Positions 11,401-19,859 of a DNA stretch of 64,000 nt are shown piece by piece. A model generated the notes under the pieces. The model worked only from the letters and a program-made list of their open reading frames with translations, had not been told where the DNA came from and made no database searches. Every line of letters begins with the position of its first letter. The first letter of the stretch is position 1. Both the position numbers and the translations under genes were made by a program. Origin of the DNA: Hormiphora californensis (taxonomy: Eukaryota; Ctenophora; Tentaculata; Cydippida; Pleurobrachiidae); contig CM035352.1 of NCBI GenBank assembly GCA_020137815.1, positions 7,918,905 through 7,982,904 of the forward strand. The letters are read 5' to 3'.

Positions 11401-13363
11401 AGAAGGTAAGGGTATCCCAGAACAATGGACAGTCAGTAATATCATCCCTGTCCCGAAGAAAGGTGATCTTTCCAAGCCTGGGAACTACCGTGGTATTGCA
11501 CTGACTTCAATCGTCGCAAAGACATTGAACAGGATGCTACTACATCGCATCCGGCCCTATGTCGAGACAAAGCTTCTCGACTCCCAGAACGGATTCCGGG
11601 AGGGGCGCTCAACCACCAGTCACATCCTGACGCTGAGGAGGATACTAGAAGGTGCGAGGAGGAAACAGCTTCCGGTAGCCATGGCTTTCATCGACTTCGT
11701 TAAAGCATTTGATAGTATCAACCGATCAAGCCTGATGAAGATCCTGAGAGCATATGGTATACCGGATGCTATCGTAGACCTTATCCAATGGCTTTACACT
11801 AACACTAAAGCACAGGTCTTAACAGCTGACGGCCTCACTGCTATCTTTGAGATCGTGGCTGGTGTCTTACAAGGCGACACCTTAGCCCCATATCTCTTTA
11901 TCATAGTACTGGATTACTGTCTACGGATAGCACTCAGCAGACACCCGGAGATCGGTTTTACTCTGAGACCTGCTAGGAGTAGAAGAGTTGGGGCATCTAG
12001 AATTACAGACACTGGCTTTGCAGACGATGTGGCCCTGCTGGCAAACTCGGTTGAGGAGTTAGGAGTTGTATTACGTGAGGTTGAGACGGTGTGTAAGGAG
12101 GTTGGTCTGGCTATTAACCAGAACAAAACGGAGCTCATAGTGGAGAACATCCCTGATCCAGAGCCGCTCCTTACCTGTGACGGACACACGATCAAAAGAG
12201 CAGATGACTTCAAATATCTTGGATCGTGGATCAGAGATTCCAATAAGGACATCAAGAACCGGAAGAGCAAAGCATGGGTTGCCTGCCACGGATTGAAGAA
12301 AGTCTGGAACTCGGATCTGAACGACGAACTAAAGTGCAGGTTATTTGTTGCTACTGTCGAAACCGTCCTCCTCTATGGCTGTGAAACATGGTCCCTTACC
12401 AAGCAAATGGAGAAGAGCCTTAATGGAACCTACACTAGGATGCTGAGAATGGCGCTCAACAAGAACCAGTGGCAACTCCGTATGACCAATGGAACGTTGT
12501 ATGGTATTGGAGGGTTACCAATTCTCAGCACTAAAATAGCAGAACGCAGACTACGTCTAGCCGGTCATGCCCAACGCCATCCTGAGCTGACCCTCCACAA
12601 AGTCCTTCTTTGGGAACCGCTCCATGGTCAAGCCAAACGTGGCAGGCCTACGAAAACCTTTGTGGACGTTTTACGGCAAGATACGGGTCTGGGTGACGTG
12701 AAGGAGATAGCCTCAGTGATGGAAGAACGTGATGCGTGGAGAAAACTTGTTCAAGGCGTTCGGGAATTCCACCCGCCTTAAGTCAAAAAGTCAAGTAGAA
12801 CATACTGCACTGACTGCACTGGCTGTATAATTGGATCACATTGCATTATTATTAGGACCAAGGGGGGGGGGGGGTCGATCCTTTTTGATGTGTTTCTAAA
12901 TTTGTACTGGGTCTAAATAGCCAGTATTTCATATTTGGGCAGGGAAATACATTGCATACCCACCAGATACATAATAATTATACCTTAACGAGAGTGTTCT
13001 CAGTTTCTGAGAGTTCCCTATAACGCCGCTCATTGCATAGCACCTGCTTATAGCACTCCTTTTCTATAACTTCCGTCTAGGGGGAGAGAGGTGGAGTGAG
13101 GGGGCCAGGGGCTAATGATCAACACGCATTGAATCTACTTGCTGGAAAATTATCAACTGGGTAATTTTGTGAATCATACCAAAAGTAAAACTTACAGCAA
13201 TTTTACTAGCTTCAGTATTCTGAAAAGCGTGAATTAGAAGTGGTGGTTTATTCTGTCCATTCTTTTCGCTTCCTCTCTTCCTCTCAGTGGTAGGTTTCTG
13301 ACGACTCATGGCATCGGTTAGCAGCATGTTGATAGTGTGGGGCTTGTGTACCTCTATACTCAT
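8455..13363 (-). CDS. FAM228: FAM228-like protein (cilium/sperm-associated family, function unknown)
   Basis: Six exons in phase on the minus strand: 13363-13196, 13076-12984, 9430-9332, 9120-8917, 8834-8683, 8473-8455. Hallmarks shared with vertebrate FAM228A/B, in order: a charged N-terminus; a helix ending LYSRWEDSVYNRVQ (family LYKRWVDHV); the block FLDVISSDEYDPLCLQ (family YDPKEYDPF) followed by VVPVNDPTKL; and a late motif NEWITLPIRDVDSS (family NEWLKLPTRYIES). The predicted protein is about 243 residues, similar to the conserved core. The molecular role of the family is not established; in mammals it is testis-biased. The 3.5-kb intron between exons 2 and 3 holds a complete RTE LINE in antisense, and the last intron holds a 66-base MITE. 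The last-exon frame follows the AG|G junction and ends RQRMMD-stop. Confidence 0.75.
8603..8668. mobile_element. 66-bp foldback MITE, CTGTCTGGCG termini
   Basis: Perfect terminal inverted repeats CTGTCTGGCG/CGCCAGACAG, flanked by direct repeats AACATCGT (8595-8602) and TACATCGT (8669-8676), matching at 7 of 8 positions. A related copy is at 14232-14308 with a perfect 8-bp duplication. It lies in the last FAM228 intron. Confidence 0.65.
9650..12865 (+). mobile_element. RTE-clade LINE, apparently full-length ORF2
   Basis: A non-LTR retrotransposon inserted in reverse orientation in a FAM228 intron. The boundaries are approximate: the left end precedes the ORF by roughly 200 bases, and the right end is taken at the ATT-rich tail (TGCATTATTATTAG, about 12840-12856), typical of the short 3' ends of RTE elements. 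Target duplications could not be fixed with certainty. Confidence 0.7.
9860..12781 (+). CDS. RTE-type endonuclease/reverse transcriptase polyprotein (973 aa)
   Basis: One uninterrupted frame encodes an N-terminal apurinic-type endonuclease and a reverse transcriptase, which together nick target DNA and prime reverse transcription. The endonuclease spans about residues 8-255, with GTFNCRTL (Asn), GIQEHRI (Glu), VCGDFNARLG (Asp/Asn), LDYILI and SDHRLL (catalytic Asp-His). After a Lys/Glu-rich linker, the reverse transcriptase covers about residues 500-800, with NYRGIALTSI, QNGFREGRSTTSHI, AFIDFVKAFDSI, GVLQGDTLAPYLF and the active-site FADDVALLA. A thumb region with KYLGSWI and LLYGCETWSLT follows, and the tail carries RGRPTKTF. 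The LLYGxETW and GRP motifs point to the RTE group (RTE/BovB-like) rather than CR1 or L1. No stop or frameshift is seen, so the copy is young or selected. An internal start slightly downstream of 9860 is possible. Confidence 0.92.
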   Translation: MNKVIHRTRIGTFNCRTLRTADKVSELAYQFSKHGIGLLGIQEHRIVHPETVKRTQAGPDSILLTSTAWRNSMGASVGGVGILMGTNASKLIVETRVVSNRILAVTFAGNPKLTLVSVYSPTEGADFDEVEQFHNELREYLHEVPAHNLLIVCGDFNARLGWEGTASGWYYHRTTSRNGVLLKETMEETNLEATNIRFRKKKSRLWTFLSDGTQRKATLDYILIRRKWRNSIKDTTTSEALSSLGSDHRLLIAKVKLTLRKRKTLPGRTNPDYGPLRTDPDLRDRFTVEVQNRFSCLTSDAEDEPTTNYGHFIKAIQETSKALLGKKRKRLKDVVAEDYRVKRVRTELECASKEYHDAPDEETRTRVNRAKEELSGAYGQVESEIIEGKIRRVEDAARNAKSREVWRIVNEVSGRNLRTASQLEGGSPEERNDIWLNHFRTLLGSAPSGSSDTEVEQLFPPADIFTGSFTLEEYQRAKKRIKEGKAYGDDSISPEVLKRCDLDEIVLGFCNGALEGKGIPEQWTVSNIIPVPKKGDLSKPGNYRGIALTSIVAKTLNRMLLHRIRPYVETKLLDSQNGFREGRSTTSHILTLRRILEGARRKQLPVAMAFIDFVKAFDSINRSSLMKILRAYGIPDAIVDLIQWLYTNTKAQVLTADGLTAIFEIVAGVLQGDTLAPYLFIIVLDYCLRIALSRHPEIGFTLRPARSRRVGASRITDTGFADDVALLANSVEELGVVLREVETVCKEVGLAINQNKTELIVENIPDPEPLLTCDGHTIKRADDFKYLGSWIRDSNKDIKNRKSKAWVACHGLKKVWNSDLNDELKCRLFVATVETVLLYGCETWSLTKQMEKSLNGTYTRMLRMALNKNQWQLRMTNGTLYGIGGLPILSTKIAERRLRLAGHAQRHPELTLHKVLLWEPLHGQAKRGRPTKTFVDVLRQDTGLGDVKEIASVMEERDAWRKLVQGVREFHPP

Positions 13364-14397
13364 CGTCTAGAGAGAGAGAGGGAGAGAGAAGTGAAGGTGA
13401 TATAGTACACTTGGTCTAGATAGATAGAGATAAGTAGAGGTAGGTCATGGAGTTGGTAGGGTGAAGGGAGAGGGTAGAGATTTAAAATGTGATATAAAAA
13501 GAGATGTGTGAAGCGAAAGAGAGCTGGTAGAGAGCTAGAGAGAAGGGATATATTGGATTGAAAATACATATTTTGTTGTTGAGCTGTGTCTTTGATCAAT
13601 AAAGCATCGCTAACTTAAAATCTTATACACATTTTATACATCGTTGTCTTTACGCAATTTTGGCAATAGAAACACAACAAAACTGTAAAAAAAGATCGTC
13701 CGCAAATTGGATTCGTCTCTCCATACCTCACTTCCACACAATTCAAAAACAAAAAATTATTCTTTCCCTTCGCATCATCGTATTCTAAGGAGAGAATCGA
13801 ACGACACAACAAACTTATGCGGAAAACAAAATTAGCGATCAGCCGTGGTTGCGATCTTCGGATCTTCAGAGGGCAAATAACCAATAACTCATAGCAGATA
13901 GGGTTTCACAATTCATAATATTTAGGCAATAGGCTGGTATACACATTTCATAATGGATAGTTTTATCTGCACTTTTAATCAATGGACATGCTTTTATCGA
14001 CTACAAATTGAATATTAGTCAGACTATTCTCAATGTAGTCGGACTATACTATTCTCAATCCTTTAGAACTCATATCTATTGTTTGACTCTAGAATAACTC
14101 TTTTTAAACTTTGAATATATCCAACTTGCTTGCTACGAACATGTTTTGGACCTATAATTTATTACAGAGAAGCAGGACTGTTGCAGATAAAACCATCCAC
14201 TATTATTACACATCAGCTGTACAATTTACATCTGTCTGACGGCGCCGACCCGATCTGAGTGCAGCGTCGCGTGCTCAGAATCAAAAGGGGTCTGGCGGCT
14301 CCAGACAGATTTACATAAGGTTCATGTTACATAAGGTACATGTTACAATATGAGGTACAAAGGCTACATAAGGTACACATGACTATCAGGTACAAAG
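13364..14397. other. Intergenic, FAM228 upstream region
   Basis: Contains short CT/GA-rich tracts (13368-13395, 13500-13550), AT-rich sequence, a 77-bp MITE at 14232-14308 and short tandem ACATAAGGTAC units (14313-14412). No coding sequence is recognised. Confidence 0.55.
14232..14308. mobile_element. 77-bp foldback MITE with 8-bp target duplication
   Basis: Termini CTGTCTGACGG and CTCCAGACAG are inverted repeats. The flanks are perfect 8-bp direct repeats ATTTACAT (14224-14231 and 14309-14316). An 8-bp duplication fits the hAT superfamily. It is related to the copy at 8603-8668, with the interior in inverted orientation. Confidence 0.75.
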
Positions 14398-15341
14398 TTA
14401 CATAAGGTACTGTTGACTGTTATTGTTTCTGTTATTCTCAGTTTCATAACTGCCCCCACTACTCCCTGCACTCCCGTACACCATCCTCCTATTCTCTAAC
14501 ATCGAGTTTCTGTTCCCAATGGGAGGAAGCCCCGCCGTATCTTCACCCCCAGTTGTCAGTTGGTCTGATTCAAGTTGTTTCTTCCTATTATCCTTCATTA
14601 CCCTCCAATTGTGAAGGAATCTCCGGGATGTATCCGTGATCTCCTTCCCGTCTAGCATTCGCCAAGACTGCTCGTCATCACTATGATCCGATCCCGGAAT
14701 TTAGGTTTCCTGCAAACAGGATTTCCGTCGAGTTCGAGTTTCCACAGAGCCGGCAGAGAACCAAAAACCCTGGACTAACTCTTTAGACTGGCAAGCTTGT
14801 TAGTTCTTAGAGTAGAGCTGGGTGAGACTCTTCAGACAAGCCAGATCCTTTATCGAGTCAATCGAGTTGTTACTGATATTTAGGACCATGAAGTGACCCT
14901 GACAGGACACATGAGAGTTCTAGGATCGAACAACATTTTCTCTCCTTGATGGCAACTGTTGATTCTCAACATGGAGTTCTTTCAGGGAGATACATTTCTC
15001 AAGATTCTCAATTACAATGATGTTAGTTGAAGCCGAGATATAACTTGCTGAGATTAGGGCACCGGTGCAGTCCTTCCAACTTCGTGATGCTGTTATTCTG
15101 TAGGTATAGGATGAGTGAGGCTGGTGGCAAAGGTGAGGTTCTCTATCTTCTCAATTCGGTTGTCGTAGAGGTACAGAACGGACAAACTGGAGCAATCTTG
15201 AAGGTTCTCGATTACTGATATACTCTTGTCCTGAAGGTGGACGTGAGTTATCCGCCGGAGAAACTGGGTCAGGGATTCGTCACTCCGTCGAGAAACGTGA
15301 CCCAGACATTTGAGTAACAGTTCGTTTCTTATTCGTGTCAT
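14398..15341 (-). pseudogene. PPP1R42: PPP1R42-like leucine-rich-repeat sequence, intronless and frame-disrupted
   Basis: Matches protein phosphatase 1 regulatory subunit 42, an LRR protein of centrosome/flagellum, along almost its whole length in one uninterrupted stretch. The first piece (from 15341) has ITHVHLQDKSISVIENL and LSVLYLYDNRIEKIENL. Then come LYLQNNSITKLEGL, a segment with CISLKELHVENQQLPS, then LNISNNSIDSIKDL, LELDGNPVC and the C-terminal MLDGKEITDTSRRFLHNWR. These pieces lie in different frames: I count at least four breaks (about 15112, 15030, 14890 and 14780-14800). The vertebrate gene has many introns; this copy shows none. That points to a retrocopy that has decayed, although single-base errors elsewhere in the window mean some breaks could be artefacts. 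It is co-oriented between PFN4 and FAM228. Confidence 0.7.
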
Positions 15342-15494
15342 AACAGCTTTGAGTCTGACAAAGATAGGGGGTTTAGAAGGCTGTTATAAGGCAGTGTGGA
15401 GAATGTATAATATCAAAATATCATTATCAGTGTGATCTTCACAGACAATATTGAACTCAGATCAAATGTACAAAACAAAGTAACAATGCAATAT

Positions 15495-15896
15495 TCACTT
15501 TCCCTTGTCCCTGAAGTAATCAGCAAAAGTCTCGCACGTCTCTACACACACGCTTGGAAACATGTTAGCTGCATATGTTGCCAGAATTACAAGTGTCGTT
15601 GTTTTCACAAGGATAGCCCCACCTCCAGGTCCATCAACCACCCGCCCATAAATACTGTTCTTGTCAGACCTCAAACATTGGTACTCATAACCCGTACTAC
15701 TCAACTGGAACCCCTCATGTCTGAGGACGGTGGGTTCTCGGAATAGTTTTACAATGTAACTGATCTCCTCTGGATCTAGGAGAAAACCGACCGATGAGGC
15801 TCGGAGAGAGGAGTCTTTTCTGCGAATGATAGCAGCGTGTTCAACATGTCCGGAAGCAATGAGTCCGTCTTGAAGAAGTCCTTGGAGGTGATTCAT
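15495..15896 (-). CDS. PFN4: Profilin-4
   Basis: A complete 133-aa single-exon frame of normal profilin length. It begins MNHLQGLLQDGLIASGHVEH and ends SVCVETCETFADYFRDKGK, close to the vertebrate PFN4 pattern (MSHLQSLL at the start, PSVCVEATE and a basic tail at the end). Profilin-4 is the testis/sperm-type profilin. It binds phospholipid and has weak or no actin binding, and acts in acrosome and manchette formation in mammals. The internal segment includes GFLLDPEEISYIVKLF and VKTTTLVILATYAANMFPS. No frame break is seen. It is the most upstream member of a co-oriented block with the PPP1R42-like sequence, FAM228-like and IFT20. An intronless PFN4 could itself be a retrocopy, but its intact frame suggests it is functional. 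Confidence 0.9.
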   Translation of the reverse strand: MNHLQGLLQDGLIASGHVEHAAIIRRKDSSLRASSVGFLLDPEEISYIVKLFREPTVLRHEGFQLSSTGYEYQCLRSDKNSIYGRVVDGPGGGAILVKTTTLVILATYAANMFPSVCVETCETFADYFRDKGK

Positions 15897-16094
15897 TTTA
15901 ACTCTCTGACATACATTTGCTAAACGAGTCGTGTGGAAGGTGAATGGTGCGACAACATCATCAAGAGAACGGATGTGTAACTGAAGTTGGCTTCAGGTCG
16001 AATTTAAAAAGAATGATAAAAACACACATAAAAACACTAATTGGCTTCAGGTCAAAAGAATTATAAAAACACTAAAAATTACCAAGGGTTCATA

Positions 16095-16260
16095 TATCAA
16101 AATGCATATCCACAACTGGTAACAGTGTCGAGATTCAAGAAAAAAGCAGAGCCGGTGGAGAGCTAAGAACTCTTTTAACCTATCAAGCTTGTTATTCATA
16201 GAGTAGACCTGAGTGAGGTTCTTCAGGGGGCAACCTACTGAGTACCGATCGAACGGATCG
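16095..16260 (-). pseudogene. Second PPP1R42-like fragment
   Basis: On the minus strand the segment encodes CPLKNLTQVYSMNNKLDRLK, then EFLALHRLC. It matches the region of the 14.4-15.3 kb copy that reads CLKSLTQLYS and NKLASLKEL. The nucleotide similarity is clear, and no flanking PPP1R42 sequence is recognised, so this is a partial duplicate of one LRR block. Confidence 0.6.
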
Positions 16261-17565
16261 GTAGTACCACTGTGGTAGGACGCAGCTGAATGCTGTGTCG
16301 AGAACAGGGCATCAATCAGACTCTGGGGAACAGGCCAAGGGCGGCGGCCAGGGTCAGGGGCATGACCCGTGGGGAGTGAAACATCCCACAACCAAGGATC
16401 AGGGCGCAGCCCAGGTAGGGGTGATTGAGGTGCAGGCCGCCGAGGGCAGAGGGCTCGAGAACTGCCAAAATTTGGAAAAAAGAACGACCGGTGCAATTTG
16501 AGGGCTCGAGAACAAAACAAAAAACTTTCCAGTTTCAAAAAAATCCAGATTCAACAAAATTTGTGGAAAAACTTGAAGATTGTAGCGCGGCAAAAACAGT
16601 AACGCGCGAATTAAATAACAGAAAACGATGCAATTTGAGCCGCGCAGCTAAAAGTTTCAATTTAGAAACGAAAATAAAATCAACCGGGCCGCGTTTTTCC
16701 TCTTTTGAATTTCGATTTTCGCCTCCGTGTCCAAATTTCGGATTCATTCGGTGTTTTACCACTTTTAAGGTTCACAGTGAATCTCCTGACCGTGGCTCAC
16801 GCCTCTATAACCGGACGCACACTCTGCATCGCACAGGGACACACTGGGCCCAGGCCCCAGCCCCCAGCTTCATCCCCGGGTTCACTCTGTGACCAATCGT
16901 GGTGGGCGTTTTGATATCTGAAACGGGAAACCCCGGTACCGGTTACTGTTGTGTTCAAAAGAATAGAGTGTCCATATCAGCGGAGATCAAGCAAAAGAGT
17001 TAACTGTTAAGATATGGTTTGGGTTTGAGTTTTGGATAGGGGTTTCAATAGTAGGCAGTAGCCCTAACCCATCTCGGCTGCTAACATCGATGAATTGTTA
17101 GTTCCCTCACGCACATCCCTGGCCCCTACAACGAGAGGAGGCAGCAACACCAACCACAGCCTTACCGCGTTCCTTACCCTTGTAACATGTGCTGTCTTTT
17201 TTGGTGAGCTGGTTTCAAAACAGATCACAACTTTTTACCAGTAGAGTGAGTAAAGGTGAGGCAGAGTGTGAGGCCAAGTAGGGCAATTTTCATTCAAGTC
17301 AATCATTTTCGGTACTCAAAGTAATTTTTGATTTGTTTCTGACATATGCATTGGCACGGATTGGCAAACATATATCTTGGCAGTATCATGTATCATCACT
17401 GCAGATACTCACAGTCAAGCCAACTTATTAGCTCCTACAGTATAGTCCCAGCTTCTCTTGACTAATGAGTGCTACCTAACTAAGGATTATGATTGGTCGA
17501 TTTCCCATGCAAGGGATATCCACACGAAATTGAGGGGTAGCGACTAGCGAGATACTAAAGGAATA
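16261..17565. other. Intergenic, GC-rich then AT-rich, no gene recognised
   Basis: 16290-16450 is GC-rich with short palindromic patches and open frames on both strands, none with family resemblance. 16800-16910 is a CA/CCC-rich patch. The rest is unremarkable. A promoter for the downstream PFN4 block (minus strand) would lie near 15900-16100, but no defined motif is seen there. Confidence 0.45.
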
Positions 17566-18358
17566 TAGTAGAGTCGATAACTACATCGACCTCTCCCAAT
17601 TGTTCCAGTTTTTGTCACATCTGTTTGGAGCCTCGACACGACCTCTAAACAGGTGTTACTTTTTCACAAACTGTTTTCATCTTGGTGTAATCAGCAGTTG
17701 AAATGTTGCTGATCATAACAAAAACCTGACTAAATTTTTTCAACTTGGGGTAAAACCATGGGTGTCAAAAGTTAGCTCTAGGTCCCCTGAGTAACCATCC
17801 GGAGACTCTAAGAGATATTTCAAGCCGTTCTCCCGTAATCATTAATCCCGGTGGAGAAAAAAATACAATGCGGACGTACGTGAGCGCTGGCAGGCTGTTT
17901 ACATGTTATTGTATGTCTCTCACTCTCTCTGGAAAAACCGCACGTGCGGTTGCGCCGCGCGAGATAACTCTTTCTCAAGGGGGAGAAAAGAGATAGACGC
18001 ACATTAACGTTATACATTAAAGTTGAGGTTGTAGGCAATTGCACGTACGTCCATACTCAAATATGTGCTCTACCGGGATTAATGATTACAGGAGAACGGC
18101 TTGAAATATCTCTTGGAGTCTCCGGATGGTTACTCAGGGGACCTAGAGCTAACTTTTGACACCCATGGTTTTACCCCAAGTTGAAAAAAAATAGTTCGGT
18201 TTTTGTTATGATCAACAACATTTCAACTGCTGATTACACCAAGATGAAAACAGTTTGTGAAAAAGTAACACCTGTTTAGAGGTCGTGTCGAGGCTCCAAA
18301 CTGATGTGACAAAAACTGGAACAATTGGGAGAGGTCGATGTAGTTATCGACTCTACTA
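17566..18358. mobile_element. Long-TIR MITE (copy 1), 3-bp target duplication ATA
   Basis: Starts TAGTAGAGTCGATAACTAC and ends with its reverse complement. The inverted repeats are about 280 bases each and surround a unique core of roughly 230 bases. The flanks are ATA on both sides (17563-17565, 18359-18361). The second copy at 51045-51838 is almost identical but is flanked by TTA. A 3-bp duplication is typical of PIF/Harbinger; a TA (mariner-type) reading is also possible because TA lies at each edge. No transposase is encoded; the 74-aa frame in the core is not a gene. Confidence 0.8.
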
Positions 18359-19560
18359 ATAGGAGTAGGACAGCGAGAGAGGGAGATAGATAATGAGATA
18401 AACCATTTCATTAATAAGATCTTTGATGATACGAGATTAAATGATAATAAAACATCCTAAAATTCCTGTCAATTTGAAAAGTTTATCTTTCTGTCTCCCG
18501 CTCATTCGTTGGACTGTCCAAATCTAATTAACCGTAAAAGTAAATTAGAGAGGCCCAAACCTGCTGAGTTTTAACTGTGAGAGGAAACTGTAACTTCGCT
18601 AAATTACATAGAAATTATGTTTCCGGCCTGCGAAGAGCAAGAAAGTGCAATTCTCGCTGGGTTCTCTCTCTTTCTTTCTTTCTCTATCTCTCTCTCTCTC
18701 TCTCTCACTCTCTCCCTCCCTCCCTCATTACCCCCGAAAGGTTTGTCAGTAGTGGTACCAAGCTAATTTGCACTTTGATACTCAACACGCACTTGTTGTG
18801 TGATTCTTTCCTCTCTCTCTCACAAACTTGGTGAGGTTGTGTTTTCATAAATTATCTCAACATATATGTATTATATTCAAATCCGCAGAACAAATATATC
18901 AAATAGCCTCCTCTTCGTTCTCTTTTGTTGCGGTGGGGTCTAACTCAATCCAATAGAGCTTGGTTTGCTATGCTCTCTGAGAAAGAGAAATGGAGAGGGT
19001 GTCGAGCCGAGTGGTATCAAATCTCTCTGAGAGGAACGAGCAAGGCAGGGTGGTATCAAATCTCTCTGAGAGGAACTCGAGCAAGGCAGGGTGGTATTAA
19101 ATCTCTTTGATTTCATTTGGATGGTTGGCGCCACTGGAATGTTCAATGTTCCTCGCCTCATTTTACCTAGCAGTCCTGGCCAAATTATATCTTCTTCATC
19201 CTTGCGGTTCAGCAGAGAGGGTTCTCTATCCAATCTTCAGTCTCTACACACATTTGCTGTGCTCATGTGGGCCTTAATGAAATTCCGTCTTCTTAGGTGT
19301 GAAGAATAACGTTCCCTGACTCATTTATGAGCTAATGTAGAAGCTGTACTACAATTAATTTAACTGTACAATAATTATCAAAGTATGAAATTATCGTATA
19401 GGCGATAACAACAAAAAGATGAATATATTAATTCATATGTTTGCACATTGATGAATGTGTGTGGTTGGATATGTGTAGGAATATAATTGTATCATAGTTC
19501 CTCTCATTACAACCATCATGCAACAATTGCTGGGTTACCAAACAGGATATGTGCGAGCCA
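18359..19560. other. Intergenic, short tandem units, no gene recognised
   Basis: Contains a CT/CCCT-rich tract (18664-18725), about three copies of a 37-base unit around TCAAATCTCTCTGAGAGGAA (18990-19110) and AT-rich sequence. No coding sequence is recognised. Confidence 0.5.
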
Positions 19561-19587
19561 ATTGCACAACAGTCGGGGGAATACAGT

Positions 19588-19659
<72 letters not shown>

Positions 19660-19660
19660 G
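19588..19660. repeat. (CT)n microsatellite
   Basis: Nearly pure CT dinucleotides for about 55 bases, then CTTT interruptions. The Ser-Leu or Arg-Glu open frames over it are artefacts. Confidence 0.95.
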
Positions 19661-19859
19661 CTCCGGTTCTCTCCATCCCATAGGTACCTCCGTCTCTATT
19701 CGTATTATGTCTGCCATTTGAACATGAGTTATGTCTGACAGTGGCCAGTATAATCTTAAAATATTTTCCTTCCTAAGTTCTCACCTTTCAGGTTCTTGCA
19801 GCTCTTTATGTCTTATTGTTATCTATGTTGAATCAGTGCTTATCAGTTTCTTCACATGA

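Noticed and set aside
17820-18044. 74-aa frame, also present at 51359-51583
   Set aside because: Lies in the core of a MITE, is identical because the element is identical, and has no family resemblance.
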